A DNA stretch of 64,000 bases, taken from the NCBI GenBank assembly GCA_021372495.1, contig JAJFUF010000031.1, forward strand, positions 97,999 to 161,998, read 5' to 3'. Each line of letters starts with the position of its first letter. The first letter of the stretch is position 1. This document shows, one piece after another, positions 18,512-27,686 of the stretch. The notes beneath the pieces were generated by a model. That model did not search any database and was not told where the DNA came from. It saw nothing but the letters and a program-made list of their open reading frames with translations. The DNA comes from Lysobacteraceae bacterium (GTDB taxonomy: Bacteria; Pseudomonadota; Gammaproteobacteria; Xanthomonadales; Rhodanobacteraceae). A program made the position numbers and the translations under genes.

Positions 18512-19858
18512 TCAGTCGGCGCGCGCAGCGATGCTGCGGCCGCGGCCGATGCCGTAGTAGGCGATGCCGGCCTGCTCCACCGCTTCCGGGTCGTACAGGT
18601 TGCGGCCGTCGAACAGCGCCGGCGTGCGCAGCAGCTCGCGGATGCGCGCGAAGTCGGGGCTGCGGAAGATCTTCCACTCGGTGACGACCGCCAGCACGTC
18701 GGCGCCTTCGAGCGCCGCGTAGGGATCGTCGCAAAGCACCAGGCCAGCGCGCTCGCCGTACAGGCGGCGGGTTTCGGCGCGCGCTTCCGGATCGAAGGCA
18801 TGCACGCTGGCGCCCGCTTCCCACAGCGTTTCCATCAGTCGGCGGCTGGATGCCTCGCGCATGTCGTCGGTGTTGGGCTTGAACGCCAGCCCCCACAGGG
18901 CGACGGTCTTGCCCTCAACCGCGCCGCCGAAGTGCCGCGCGATCAGCTCGAACAGCTTGCGCTTCTGGTCGGCGTTGACCGCTTCCACCGCGCCGAGCAG
19001 CCGCGCCTCGTAGCCGTGCGCGCGCGCAGTGCGTTCCAGCGCCTGCACGTCCTTGGGGAAGCAGGAACCGCCGTAGCCGGCGCCCGGATAGATGAAGTGG
19101 TAGCCGATGCGCGGATCCGCGCCGATGCCCTGGCGCACCAGCTCGACGTCGGCGCCGACGCGCTCGGCGATGTTGGCGACCTCGTTCATGAAGCTGATCT
19201 TGGTCGCCAGCATCGCGTTGGCAGCGTACTTGGTCAGCTCGGCCGAACGCTCGTCCATCAGCACGATGCGCTCGTGGTTGCGGTTGAACGGCGCGTACAG
19301 CGTCTTCAGCAGATGCACCGCGCGTTCGCTGGAGGATCCGATGACGATGCGGTCGGGGCGCATGCAGTCGTCGACCGCATCGCCCTCCTTGAGGAATTCC
19401 GGGTTGGAGACGACGTCGAAAGCCGCGTCGACGCCGCGCGTGGCAAGTTCGTCGGCGATCGCCGCGCGCACGCGGTCGGCGGTGCCGACCGGCACGGTCG
19501 ACTTGTTCACCACCACGGTGTAGCCGGACAGGTGCCGGCCGATCGTCTTCGCCACCGCCAGCACGTAGCGCAGGTCGGCGCTGCCGTCCTCGTCCGGCGG
19601 CGTGCCGACCGCGATGAAGACGGCCTGGCCGTGCGCCACGCCGGCCGCCGCGTCGGTGCCGAACATCAGCCGCCCGGCCGCGTGGTTGCGCCTGACCATC
19701 GGCTCCAGGCCGGGCTCGTAGATCGGGATCTCGCCGCGATCCAGACGCGCGACCTTGTCCGCGTCCACGTCCACGCACAGCACGTGGTTGCCCATCTCGG
19801 CGAGACAGGCGCCGGTGACCAGCCCCACGTAGCCGGTGCCGAAGATCGTGACCTTCAT
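18512..19858 (-). CDS. ugd: UDP-glucose 6-dehydrogenase
   Basis: 448 aa. Oxidises UDP-glucose to UDP-glucuronate with two NAD+, a precursor for exopolysaccharide and lipid A or LPS modification. The N-terminal Rossmann motif [20 protein letters not shown] fixes the ATG at 19858. [13 protein letters not shown] and the catalytic cysteine motif [12 protein letters not shown] are intact. Likely co-transcribed with slyX and DUF2058. Separated from fkpA by an intrinsic terminator. Confidence 0.96.
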   Translation of the reverse strand: MKVTIFGTGYVGLVTGACLAEMGNHVLCVDVDADKVARLDRGEIPIYEPGLEPMVRRNHAAGRLMFGTDAAAGVAHGQAVFIAVGTPPDEDGSADLRYVLAVAKTIGRHLSGYTVVVNKSTVPVGTADRVRAAIADELATRGVDAAFDVVSNPEFLKEGDAVDDCMRPDRIVIGSSSERAVHLLKTLYAPFNRNHERIVLMDERSAELTKYAANAMLATKISFMNEVANIAERVGADVELVRQGIGADPRIGYHFIYPGAGYGGSCFPKDVQALERTARAHGYEARLLGAVEAVNADQKRKLFELIARHFGGAVEGKTVALWGLAFKPNTDDMREASSRRLMETLWEAGASVHAFDPEARAETRRLYGERAGLVLCDDPYAALEGADVLAVVTEWKIFRSPDFARIRELLRTPALFDGRNLYDPEAVEQAGIAYYGIGRGRSIAARAD

Positions 19859-19934
19859 GCGTATGTTCCCTGCGCTGGCGGACCGCGCATTGTAGAAGCG
19901 AAGGCGGCGCGCGGCCACCGCGACGGAAAACGAA

Positions 19935-19961
19935 ACGGGGCGCGGATTGCCCGCGCCCCGT
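19935..19961 (-). terminator. Intrinsic terminator of the FKBP isomerase gene
   Basis: Minus strand: 11-bp perfect stem ACGGGGCGCGG / CCGCGCCCCGT with a 5-nt loop, followed by TTTCGTTTTCC. Lies 19 bp after the fkpA stop. Confidence 0.8.
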
Positions 19962-19979
19962 CGCGTACCCGCGTGGGAA

Positions 19980-20714
19980 TTACTTGCCCTGCGGCTGCGG
20001 CTGCGGCGCCGGCACGTTGGCCTTGAGCAGGGTGACGTCGAACAGCAGCGTCGAGTTCGGGCCGATCACCGGGCTCGCGGCCTTGTCGCCGTAAGCGAGG
20101 TTGGACGGGATCACGAACTTGAAGTGGCTGCCTTCCGGCATCAGCTGCATCGCTTCCTTGAAGCCCGGGAACACGCTGGCCAGCGGCAGCGCCGCCGGGC
20201 CGCCGTGGTCGGCGGACGCGTCGAACTTGGTGCCGTTGATCAGCGTGCCGGTGTAGTTGATCTGCACGGTATCGTTCGGGCCGGGCTTGGGGCCGGTGCC
20301 CATCGCAACCACTTCGTACTGCAGGCCGGACGGCGTGACCTTCACGCCGGCGCGCGCCTTGTTCTTCGCCAGGAAAGCGTCGCCTTCGGCCTTGTTCTTG
20401 GTCGCCTCGGCCTTCTCCTGGGCCTCGGCCTTGGTCTTCAGCTTGGCCACGAAGGCCTGGCGGATGGCTTGGGCATCCTGCTCGCTGAGCGCGGCCTTCT
20501 GCCCGGACAGCACCGTGCGCAGCGCATCTGCCACCACGGCCGGGTTCAACTCTTCGCGCACGATCGGCGGAATGTTGTTGGCCATATCCATACCGACCAC
20601 GTAGCTGGCCTTGTCCTTTTCGGTGGTCGGCGCGGCCGCCAGTGCGGTGCCGACGATGCCCAGCGCCGCGAGCATAGCCACCGCGGACAGCGTGGGACGC
20701 AGAACGTGCTTCAT
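19980..20714 (-). CDS. fkpA: FKBP-type peptidyl-prolyl cis-trans isomerase, periplasmic (FkpA/Mip-like)
   Basis: 244 aa. Signal peptide 1-26 (ends GTALAAAPT). An N-terminal dimerisation helix region (about 30-130, [13 protein letters not shown]...) is rich in Lys/Glu and is followed by the FKBP domain with [20 protein letters not shown] and [11 protein letters not shown]. It catalyses proline isomerisation and helps fold envelope proteins. ATG at 20714 with AGAGGT upstream; the longer frame is not coding. A Gln/Pro tail ends the protein. Confidence 0.93.
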   Translation of the reverse strand: MKHVLRPTLSAVAMLAALGIVGTALAAAPTTEKDKASYVVGMDMANNIPPIVREELNPAVVADALRTVLSGQKAALSEQDAQAIRQAFVAKLKTKAEAQEKAEATKNKAEGDAFLAKNKARAGVKVTPSGLQYEVVAMGTGPKPGPNDTVQINYTGTLINGTKFDASADHGGPAALPLASVFPGFKEAMQLMPEGSHFKFVIPSNLAYGDKAASPVIGPNSTLLFDVTLLKANVPAPQPQPQGK

Positions 20715-21030
20715 CAGTGTGTACCTCTGTAATGGGAATTCCGGCGCAGCCGGCAGGCCGCCACGGTGGAACGGCGGGCGCAGCATTGTGCGGCGCCCCC
20801 CGCGCATTCGCAACGTGAGCGTTGGACGCCATTCATGTCCCGAGGTTCCCGGGGGAACGCCGGAATCCGCGTCGCAGGCACACTCGAAGGCGCCGCCCCG
20901 CATGCCCGCCCCTGCCCGCGCGAGGAAGTTGCCTCCCTTCACACGTGGCGGCGGGACGCGGCGCCCTGCCTGTCGTCGGCCCACCCGGAGCCGTCTCCGC
21001 AGGCGTTCGGCACGGGCGCACCGCTAAACT
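20715..21030. other. Intergenic region between divergent fkpA and yheS
   Basis: 316 bp without a gene I can support. It should hold the fkpA promoter (none stands out) and, at its right end, the yheS -10. Near 20840-20870 there is a short palindromic patch (TTCCCGGGGGAA) of the degenerate repeat type seen elsewhere in the window. Confidence 0.5.
21025..21030 (+). promoter_or_regulatory. Candidate -10 for leaderless yheS mRNA
   Basis: TAAACT ends 6 nt before the ATG at 21037, so transcription would begin at or next to that codon. No ribosome binding site precedes either ATG (21031 or 21037). A clear -35 is not seen. Confidence 0.45.
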
Positions 21031-21036
21031 ATGCGG

Positions 21037-22917
21037 ATGCTTGCCTTCGATGCCCTCGCCCTGCGCCGCGGTCCGCGCGTGCTGTTCCGCGACGCCAGCC
21101 TTGCCGTCCATGCCGGCTGGCGCGTCGGCGTGACTGGCCGCAACGGCAGCGGCAAGACCAGCCTGTTCGGCCTCGTCGCCGGCGAGCTCGCGCCCGATCT
21201 CGGCGAATTCCGCCGCCCGCGCGACTGGACGCTGGCCTGGGTGCACCAGGAAACGCCCGCACTGCCCTGCGCCGCGCTGGGACACGTGCTCGACGGCGAC
21301 ACCGAGCTGCGCGCGCTGGAACGCGAGCTGGCCGACGCCGAAGCCGCGCACGACGCCGCGCGCCAGGCCGCGCTGCACGAACGCCTGCACGCGATCGGCG
21401 GTTATGCCGCGCGCGCGCGCGCCGCCCGGTTGCTGGCCGGCCTCGGCTTCGCGTCCGACGACCTGGGCCGCCCGGTGGCGGAGTTCTCCGGCGGCTGGCG
21501 CATGCGCCTCAACCTCGCCCAGGCGCTGATGACGCGTTCCGACCTGCTGCTGCTTGACGAGCCGACCAACCATCTCGACATCGACGCGGTGGTCTGGCTG
21601 GAGCAGTGGCTGCGGCGCTACCCGGGCACCCTGCTGCTGATCTCGCACGACCGCGAATTCCTCGACAGCGTCACCACCCACACCCTGCACATCGCCGACG
21701 AAAGGCTGGAGCTGTTCGCCGGCGGCTTCAGCGCGTTCCGCCGCGTGCGCGCCGAGCGGCTGGCGCAGCAGCAGGTGCTGGCCGCGCGCCAGGCCGAGCA
21801 GCGCGCGCGCATGCAGGTCTTCGTCGAACGCTTCCGCGCCAAGGCCAGCAAGGCGCGCCAGGCGCAGAGCCGCCTGAAGGCGCTGGAGCGCATGGCGGAG
21901 ATCGCCGCGCCGCGCGACGAGGCGACGCTGTCGATCGCGTTCGCCGAACCGGCCGCGCTGCCGAATCCGCTGCTGCGGCTGGAGGACGCCGCCGCCGGCT
22001 ACGGCGCGCGGCGCGTGCTCGACGGCGTATCGCTGAACGTCGCGCCCGGCGAGCGCATCGCGCTGCTCGGCGCCAACGGCAACGGCAAGTCGACGCTGGT
22101 GAAGCTGCTTGCGGGCGCGCTGGCGCCGCAGGCGGGCGCGCGCACCGAAGGCAAGGGCTTGGTGGTCGGCTACTTCGCGCAGCACCAGTTGGAGCAGCTC
22201 GATCCCGCGGCGACGCCGCTCGCGCACCTGCGCCGGCTGGATCCGAAACTTGGCGAGCAGGCCGGCCGCGACTTCCTCGGCAGTTTCGGCTTCTCCGGCG
22301 AGCGCGCGCTGGAGCCGGTCGCACCGCTGTCCGGCGGCGAGAAGGCGCGACTGTGCCTCGCCCTGATCGCCTATACGAAACCCAATCTGCTGCTGCTCGA
22401 CGAGCCGACCAACCATCTCGATCTCGAAATGCGCGAGGCGCTGGCCGACGCACTGAACACCTACGACGGCGCGCTGGTACTGGTCGCGCACGACCGCGCG
22501 CTGATCCGCGCCACCTGCGACACCCTGCTGCACGTCGCGCGCGGCCGGGCCGTACCTTATGACGGCGACCTCGACGACTACGCCCGCCTGCTCGCCCGCG
22601 AAGCGCGCGAGGACGCGCAGCCGCCCGCCGCCGAGGCCGCCAGCCGGCGCGACGAGCGTCGCGACCGCGCCGAGCAGCGCGCCCGCCTCGCGCCACTGCG
22701 CAACGCCGCGCAGAAGCTGGAGCGCGAAATCGAAAGCCTCGCCGCCGAAAAGCGCACGGTCGATGCCGCGCTGGCGGATCCGGCGCTGTACGCCGCCGGC
22801 GACGGCGCCAGCCGTATCGCCGCGCTGGGCCGGCGCCAGCGCGAACTCGCCGCGGCGATCGCGGCGGCCGAGGACGCCTGGCTGGACGCGCAGGGCGCGC
22901 TCGAAGCCGCCGGCTGA
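21037..22917 (+). CDS. yheS: ABC-F family ATPase YheS
   Basis: 626 aa from the ATG at 21037 (6 nt upstream is another in-frame ATG). Two ATP-binding cassettes without membrane domains: GRNGSGKTS, FSGGWRMRLNLAQAL and LLLLDEPTNHLD in the first (1-250), GANGNGKST, LSGGEKARLCLAL and the same Walker B in the second (about 310-520). The linker FRAKASKARQAQSRLKALERM is the ABC-F P-site tRNA interaction motif region. A charged coiled-coil tail follows. It aligns closely with E. coli YheS (for example WVHQETPALP and EFSGGWRMRLNLAQAL). ABC-F proteins act on ribosomes stalled on difficult sequences. Confidence 0.93.
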   Translation: MLAFDALALRRGPRVLFRDASLAVHAGWRVGVTGRNGSGKTSLFGLVAGELAPDLGEFRRPRDWTLAWVHQETPALPCAALGHVLDGDTELRALERELADAEAAHDAARQAALHERLHAIGGYAARARAARLLAGLGFASDDLGRPVAEFSGGWRMRLNLAQALMTRSDLLLLDEPTNHLDIDAVVWLEQWLRRYPGTLLLISHDREFLDSVTTHTLHIADERLELFAGGFSAFRRVRAERLAQQQVLAARQAEQRARMQVFVERFRAKASKARQAQSRLKALERMAEIAAPRDEATLSIAFAEPAALPNPLLRLEDAAAGYGARRVLDGVSLNVAPGERIALLGANGNGKSTLVKLLAGALAPQAGARTEGKGLVVGYFAQHQLEQLDPAATPLAHLRRLDPKLGEQAGRDFLGSFGFSGERALEPVAPLSGGEKARLCLALIAYTKPNLLLLDEPTNHLDLEMREALADALNTYDGALVLVAHDRALIRATCDTLLHVARGRAVPYDGDLDDYARLLAREAREDAQPPAAEAASRRDERRDRAEQRARLAPLRNAAQKLEREIESLAAEKRTVDAALADPALYAAGDGASRIAALGRRQRELAAAIAAAEDAWLDAQGALEAAG

Positions 22918-23052
22918 CGCGGCGCAGGCCGCCATCACGGCGGCCCTCCATCCATTCAACCATTTGCGGCACCTTCTTCCGGGCTTTTCCGCGCTTGCGG
23001 CTGTCGTTGACGCGGACGGGTGTGACTGAAGGCAGGGGCGCGCCGACGGAGG

Positions 23053-23092
23053 TTGACAGGTGTCGTTATGGTGTTATACTTAACTACAACAC
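23053..23092 (+). promoter_or_regulatory. Sigma-70 promoter with YtrA-type operator over the -10
   Basis: TTGACA (23053-23058), 16 bp, TATACT (23075-23080). A 22-bp near-palindrome, GTGTTATA-N6-TACAACAC (23071-23092, one mismatch per arm), covers the -10 and the start site near 23087. This fits repression by the GntR-family regulator encoded in the operon. Confidence 0.75.
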
Positions 23093-23123
23093 TACTCAAC
23101 ACGGCCACCCCTGGAGGCCTCCC

Positions 23124-23456
23124 ATGAAGACCGCTGCGCTGACTTCCCTGACGGCATCCATCCTGGTGCTGGCCGCGGCGACGTTCGCGGCGCTGCACAT
23201 GGCCCGCCTGCCCGCCCCCTCCGCGGCGCCCGCCGTCCCGGCCGCCCTCACCGCCCCCGCGGCGTCCCCGGCGCCGCTGCCGGCGGTCACGCTTCCCACC
23301 GTCACCGTGCGTCCTTCGCGCGCGGACTGGGAGGCGGCGGGCATCGCGGCCCCGACGCCGGGTGGCCTGGCCGCCAGCGGCGGCGCGGCCAGCCCGAGCC
23401 TGAGCATGCCCTACTATTCGTTTGGCGGCAGGCTCGCGCGCGCAAGCAAGGATTGA
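23124..23456 (+). CDS. Small exported or membrane-anchored Ala/Pro-rich protein, first gene of the GntR/ABC operon
   Basis: 110 aa. Signal anchor or signal peptide (about 1-26), then a low-complexity Ala/Pro region (about 27-65), and a short C-terminal stretch ending SMPYYSFGGRLARASKD. No domain recognised. ATG at 23124 preceded by GGAGG at 6 nt spacing, directly behind the operon promoter; the next gene begins 4 bp after its stop. A role linked to the ABC transporter is inferred only from the operon. Confidence 0.75.
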   Translation: MKTAALTSLTASILVLAAATFAALHMARLPAPSAAPAVPAALTAPAASPAPLPAVTLPTVTVRPSRADWEAAGIAAPTPGGLAASGGAASPSLSMPYYSFGGRLARASKD

Positions 23457-23460
23457 ACAC

Positions 23461-23835
23461 ATGACCACGACGTGGAACGACAACGTCCCGATCTATCGCC
23501 AACTGCGCGACCGCGTGGTGGCGATGATCCTGGACGGTGCCCTGAACGAGGGCGACGCCCTGCCCTCGGTGCGCCAGGTCGCCGCGGATTTCCAGATCAA
23601 TCCGCTGACGGTCTCGAAGGCGTATCAGGAGCTGGTCGACGAGCATCTGGTCGAAAAACGGAGGGGCTTGGGCATGTACGTGATGGAAGGTACGCGCGAG
23701 GCGCTGCTGAAATCCGAACGCGAGCGGTTCCTGCGCGAGGAATGGCCGGCGATCTACGCCCGCCTCAAGCGCATGGGCCTGGACATCGACGCCCTGATCG
23801 AGGCGGCGCGCAAACACGAAAGGAGCGGGTCATGA
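23461..23835 (+). CDS. GntR family transcriptional regulator, YtrA subfamily
   Basis: 124 aa. N-terminal winged helix (NVPIYRQLRDRVVAMILDGAL...LPSVRQVAADFQINPLTVSKAYQELVDEHLVEKRRGLGMYV) followed by only about 45 residues of helix, which is the hallmark of the YtrA subfamily: no effector domain, usually encoded with an ABC transporter that it represses. Its stop overlaps the ATPase start (ATGA). The palindrome over the operon promoter is its likely operator. Confidence 0.92.
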   Translation: MTTTWNDNVPIYRQLRDRVVAMILDGALNEGDALPSVRQVAADFQINPLTVSKAYQELVDEHLVEKRRGLGMYVMEGTREALLKSERERFLREEWPAIYARLKRMGLDIDALIEAARKHERSGS

Positions 23836-24689
23836 GCGCCGTGATCAAGGCCAGCGGCCTGAGCAAACGCTACGGCAAGACCGTGGCGCTGGACGGCGTG
23901 GACTTCGAGATCGAGGGCGGCCGCATCGTCGGCCTGATCGGCCCCAACGGCGCCGGCAAGACCACCGCGCTGAAGGCGATCCTCGGCCTCACCGATTTCC
24001 AGGGCGAGCTTTCCGTGCTCGGCCTCGATCCGCGCAGGCAGCGCCACGAGCTGATGCAGCAGGTGTGCTTCATCGCCGACGTGGCGGTGCTGCCGCGCTG
24101 GATGCGCGTCGCCCAGGTGATCGACTTCGTCGGCGCCGTGCACCCGCGCTTCGACCGCGCCAAGTGCGAGCGCTTCCTGGCGCGCACCAAGGTGCAGATG
24201 CGCCAGCGCGTGAAGGAACTCTCCAAGGGCATGATCGTGCAACTGCACCTGGCCCTGGTGATGGCGATCGACGCGCGCCTGCTGGTGCTGGACGAGCCGA
24301 CCCTCGGCCTCGACATCCTGTATCGCAAGAGCTTCTACCAGAGCCTGCTGGAAGACTATTTCGACGAACAGAAGACCATCCTGGTCACCACCCACCAGGT
24401 CGAGGAGATCGAGCACATCCTCACCGACCTGATGTTCATCCGCGACGGCAAGATCGTGCTGGATGCCGACATGGATGCGGTCGGCGAGCGCTTCGTCGAG
24501 GTGATGGTCAACGCCGAACACGCCGACAGCGCGCGCGCGCTGAATCCGCTCGACGAGCGCCAGATCTTCGGCAAGAACATCTTCCTGTTCGACGGCGTCG
24601 AGCGCGCGCGACTGGAGACGCTCGGCGAAGTGCGGCGCCCGTCGGTCGCCGACCTGTTCGTCGCCACCATGAAAGGCACCTACGCATGA
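23832..24689 (+). CDS. ABC transporter ATP-binding protein
   Basis: 285 aa single ATP-binding cassette: Walker A GPNGAGKTT, Q-loop region, signature LSKGM in place of LSGGQ, Walker B LLVLDEPTLGLD, and the switch His in TTHQVEE. LSKGM-type signatures are usual in this drug/antibiotic-exporter-like (CcmA/YtrB) class. A C-terminal domain of about 70 residues follows. It overlaps its neighbours by 4 bp on both sides and pairs with the downstream permease. Substrate unknown. Confidence 0.92.
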   Translation: MSAVIKASGLSKRYGKTVALDGVDFEIEGGRIVGLIGPNGAGKTTALKAILGLTDFQGELSVLGLDPRRQRHELMQQVCFIADVAVLPRWMRVAQVIDFVGAVHPRFDRAKCERFLARTKVQMRQRVKELSKGMIVQLHLALVMAIDARLLVLDEPTLGLDILYRKSFYQSLLEDYFDEQKTILVTTHQVEEIEHILTDLMFIRDGKIVLDADMDAVGERFVEVMVNAEHADSARALNPLDERQIFGKNIFLFDGVERARLETLGEVRRPSVADLFVATMKGTYA

Positions 24690-25636
24690 AGACCTTCACC
24701 TGGCTGCTCAAGCGCGAGTACTGGGAACACCGCGGCGGCTTCCTGTGGGCGCCGGTGTGGACCACGTGCGCGATCCTGATCCTCACGGTGATGGGCATCG
24801 TCACCACGGAAGTGTTCCGCATCCGCGGCAACGTGCAGATGTTCTTCAACCTCGGCCGCCTGCACAGCGAGATGGACGCCGGCGACATCGCCAGAGCCGG
24901 ACTCACGCTGGACTACGGCCAGCTAGTGCTGACCTCCGTTCTCGCCGTGGTGCTGTTCTTCGTGCTGTTCTTCTATCTGCTCGGCGCGCTGTACGACGAC
25001 CGCCGCGACCGCAGCGTGCTGTTCTGGAAATCGCTGCCGATCTCCGATACCGCCACGGTGCTGTCGAAGACGGTTACGGCCATGCTGATGGCGCCGCTGA
25101 TCGCGCTGGCGGTGGCTACCGTGGGCTACCTAGCCCTGCTGACGCTGGTCACGCTGTGGAGCGCGCTGCACGGCGTCAACGCCCTGCCGGTGATCGCCGC
25201 TGCGCATCCGCTCGGCATGGCCTGGCGCCTGCTGCTGACCGTGCCGGTGGACGCGCTGTGGGCGCTGCCCTGCATCGGCTGGCTGCTGTTCTGGTCGTCC
25301 AGCGTGCGCAGCAAGCCGTTCCTATGGGCGGTGCTGGTGCCGGTGGTCGCGATCACGCTCAACGCCTGGTTCGGCGCCATGGGCCTGCCGCACATCGACA
25401 GCTCGACGATGACGAGCAACGTCGGCCGGCTGCTGCTCGGCATCGCACCCGGCGCGGCCTGGCAGGCACAGGGCTTCGGCCATCACGGCTTCCACGACGG
25501 CGACATCATGGAGCAACTGGCCCCGTCCAACGTGCTCGGCACGCTGGCCACGCCGGAAATGTGGATCGGCGTCGCGGTGGGTGCGGCACTGATCGGCGCG
25601 GCGATCTGGTTCCGCCGCTGGCGCGACGACAGCTGA
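24686..25636 (+). CDS. ABC transporter permease (ABC-2 type)
   Basis: 316 aa with about six membrane segments: about 22-42, 85-107, 130-155, 188-210, 215-235 and 290-310. Begins MKTFTWLLKREYWEHRGGFLWAPV, typical of ABC-2 permeases. The ATG at 24686 overlaps the ATPase stop. With the ATPase it should form an exporter; YtrA-type systems in Gram-positives respond to cell-wall-active peptides, but what this one moves is not known. Confidence 0.88.
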   Translation: MKTFTWLLKREYWEHRGGFLWAPVWTTCAILILTVMGIVTTEVFRIRGNVQMFFNLGRLHSEMDAGDIARAGLTLDYGQLVLTSVLAVVLFFVLFFYLLGALYDDRRDRSVLFWKSLPISDTATVLSKTVTAMLMAPLIALAVATVGYLALLTLVTLWSALHGVNALPVIAAAHPLGMAWRLLLTVPVDALWALPCIGWLLFWSSSVRSKPFLWAVLVPVVAITLNAWFGAMGLPHIDSSTMTSNVGRLLLGIAPGAAWQAQGFGHHGFHDGDIMEQLAPSNVLGTLATPEMWIGVAVGAALIGAAIWFRRWRDDS

Positions 25637-25677
25637 GCGCCCACGCGGACGCGCAGCCCCGACCGAGGTTCAACCCC

Positions 25678-26217
25678 ATGACGACATCCAGGATTTCCCT
25701 GCTTATGCTCGCCGGCGCACTGGCCGCGGCGCTCGCCGGCTGCGGCCACGCCAATCCGGACGACGCCGTGACGACGGACGACGCGTACATCGCGGTGCGC
25801 GGCGACCGCGCCGTGGTGCGCGCGCCGGGCGCGCCGGACGCGAGCATCGGCCCGGCCGGCGACCTGCGCATCGGCGATCGCGAGGTCGCGACCACACCGG
25901 CGCAGCGCGAACAGTTGGCGCGCTACCGCGCCGAGGCAGGGGCGCTGCGCGACGACGGCATCGCCACCGGCAAGGCGGGCCTGGCCGTCGCCGGCCACGC
26001 CATCGGCAGCGTGATCTCCGGTCTGGCCAGCGGCAACCCGGACCGCATCCACAAGGAAGTGGACACACGCGCACAGGTGGTCGAGGTCCAGGCGCGCAAG
26101 CTCTGCGCCGACCTGAAGCAACTGCGCGCGACCCAGGACGCCATCGCGACGCAATTGCCGGCATTCCGCCCCTACGCGCGCATCGACGCCGGCGACGCGG
26201 AGCGCTGCGACCGCTGA
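25678..26217 (+). CDS. Putative lipoprotein, last gene of the GntR/ABC operon
   Basis: 179 aa. Lipobox LAGC gives a lipidated Cys at residue 22. The mature part (VTTDDAYIAVRGDRAVVRAPGAPDASIGPAGDLRIGDREVATTP...) resembles YggN/DUF2884-type proteins, which contain such DxxxR/GxL repeats; I am moderately sure of that family. A glycine-rich hydrophobic stretch (GLAVAGHAIGSVISGL) sits mid-protein. 41 bp after the permease and followed by a bidirectional terminator, so it closes the operon. Confidence 0.75.
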   Translation: MTTSRISLLMLAGALAAALAGCGHANPDDAVTTDDAYIAVRGDRAVVRAPGAPDASIGPAGDLRIGDREVATTPAQREQLARYRAEAGALRDDGIATGKAGLAVAGHAIGSVISGLASGNPDRIHKEVDTRAQVVEVQARKLCADLKQLRATQDAIATQLPAFRPYARIDAGDAERCDR

Positions 26218-26364
26218 TGCGGTCGACCGGCGCAGGGAAGGTTCTTCCCCGCGGCGGAAGCGGCTTCGGCCGCGATCTCGAAAGCGCGATGCGGGCTGAA
26301 GCCCTTCCGCCGCACGGGCGATTCGGGGCCGAAGCCTCCCCAGCTTCGGAGAAGAATCGAAAAA

Positions 26365-26394
26365 AAAAGCCGCCGGATCGCCCCGGCGGCTTTT
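26365..26394. terminator. Bidirectional intrinsic terminator
   Basis: AAAAGCCGCCGG-ATCGCC-CCGGCGGCTTTT, perfect 12-bp arms with A/T tracts on both sides; serves the lipoprotein gene (+) and the convergent gene ending at 26416 (-). Confidence 0.9.
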
Positions 26395-26415
26395 CGCTTG
26401 CCCGATGCGTCGCGC

Positions 26416-27564
26416 CTATTCGACGCGCGAGCCGACCACCTGGTAGGCGTTGCCGCCGAGCTTCTTCAGCGCGGGCTGGCCCAGGTCGATCTGCCCTTCC
26501 AGCCAGTAGCGCAGGCGCAACGAGCCGTCGCGGCGGACCACCACCGCGGCGCCTTGCCCGGTATAGACCAGGTCGCCGTTGCGCAGGCCGGCCTTGCCGA
26601 CGCTGTCGCCGATGCTGCGGCCGTCGTTGTACCGCTTCTCCAGCTCGGCGCGCACCGGCGAATTCGCCGCCGGGATCGCCGCCGCGAGGCGCTGGCTGCC
26701 GGCGCTGCTGCGGTGCTCCACCGGCGTGTTCGCGGTGATGCGGTCGGTCAGCTCGTAGCGATCGCCGCCGATCGGGCGGTACTGCACGCGTTCCATGTCG
26801 GCCGATCCGCCGAGCCAGAACAGGTCGTTGTGCAGCGCGCCGCGCCGCACCACCGCGCGCACCGGGCCGTTCACGAACACGGTGTCGCCAACCAGCAGCT
26901 CGGTTTCCTGCAGCTCGCCCTTGGCCGGCTTGCCCTCGTTGAGGTTCTGCTCGAAGCCGCGGCGGATGGCGGCGACATCGGCGCCCGGCGCGGGCAGCGC
27001 GGCCGCCACCGGCGCTGCCGGCGCGACCGACTTCGGTGCGGCAGCGGGTGCGGGCGCAGGTGCGGGAGGCAGCGTCGGCAACGGCGCGGCGGCGGCGGGC
27101 TGCGCGGCCGGCGCCGGCTCCGGCGCAGGCGTCTCGGCCACGGCAGGCGCGGGGGCCGGCGCGGCGATCGGACCCGGATCCTGGGTCACCGGAGCCGGCC
27201 TCGCCGCGGGCTTCGCCGCCGGCCTGGGCTCGCTGCGCGGCTCCGGCCGGCTTTCGGCGGCCGCCTTGGGCTCCTCGCGCGCGGCCGACTTGTCCTCGAC
27301 GCGCACCAGCACGTTCTCGAAGAAGCTGTCGTTGAATCGGATCTCGGCCTTGCCGCCGGCGCGGATCTTCGCCGCAACCTGGCTCTGCCAGTACTTCGGC
27401 GCGTTGACCACGACCACTTTGTCCGACGCCGCCGCCTCGCGGCCCAGCGCGGCCAACCTGGCATCCGCCTTGCCGGCCAGCAGGTCCGGACCCTGCACGG
27501 CCACTTCCTGCGCGTAGGCGCCGGCGGCGACGAGCAGCGCCGCCCACAGTGCACGTTTGAGCAT
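26416..27564 (-). CDS. Exported Ala/Pro-rich protein of unknown function
   Basis: 382 aa. Signal peptide MLKRALWAALLVAAGAYAQ (cleavage about residue 19). A short N-terminal domain (about 20-100, VVVNAPKYWQSQVAAKIRAG), a long low-complexity Ala/Pro/Glu linker (about 105-215), and a C-terminal domain of about 165 residues with AIRRGFEQNLNEGKPAKGELQETELL, VRAVVRRGALHNDLFWLGG and LRLRYWLEGQIDLGQPALKK. No family recognised. The two-domain layout joined by a flexible linker suggests a periplasmic or surface protein. ATG at 27564 chosen for the signal peptide; the frame open further upstream is not needed. Monocistronic. Confidence 0.75.
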   Translation of the reverse strand: MLKRALWAALLVAAGAYAQEVAVQGPDLLAGKADARLAALGREAAASDKVVVVNAPKYWQSQVAAKIRAGGKAEIRFNDSFFENVLVRVEDKSAAREEPKAAAESRPEPRSEPRPAAKPAARPAPVTQDPGPIAAPAPAPAVAETPAPEPAPAAQPAAAAPLPTLPPAPAPAPAAAPKSVAPAAPVAAALPAPGADVAAIRRGFEQNLNEGKPAKGELQETELLVGDTVFVNGPVRAVVRRGALHNDLFWLGGSADMERVQYRPIGGDRYELTDRITANTPVEHRSSAGSQRLAAAIPAANSPVRAELEKRYNDGRSIGDSVGKAGLRNGDLVYTGQGAAVVVRRDGSLRLRYWLEGQIDLGQPALKKLGGNAYQVVGSRVE

Positions 27565-27686
27565 CACATCGACTCCAGCATCATGAAGGGAGGTAACGCG
27601 AGCAGGCGCATGATGCCCCGGTACGCCGCGGCGATACGTGTCGCTCGCCACGGCTCGCGGGACGCGAGGCGCCGGAGGGGATGGGA

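Noticed and set aside
26980..27250. Apparent repeat region of Ala/Pro codons
   Set aside because: No regular DNA period; it is protein low complexity within the exported protein linker.
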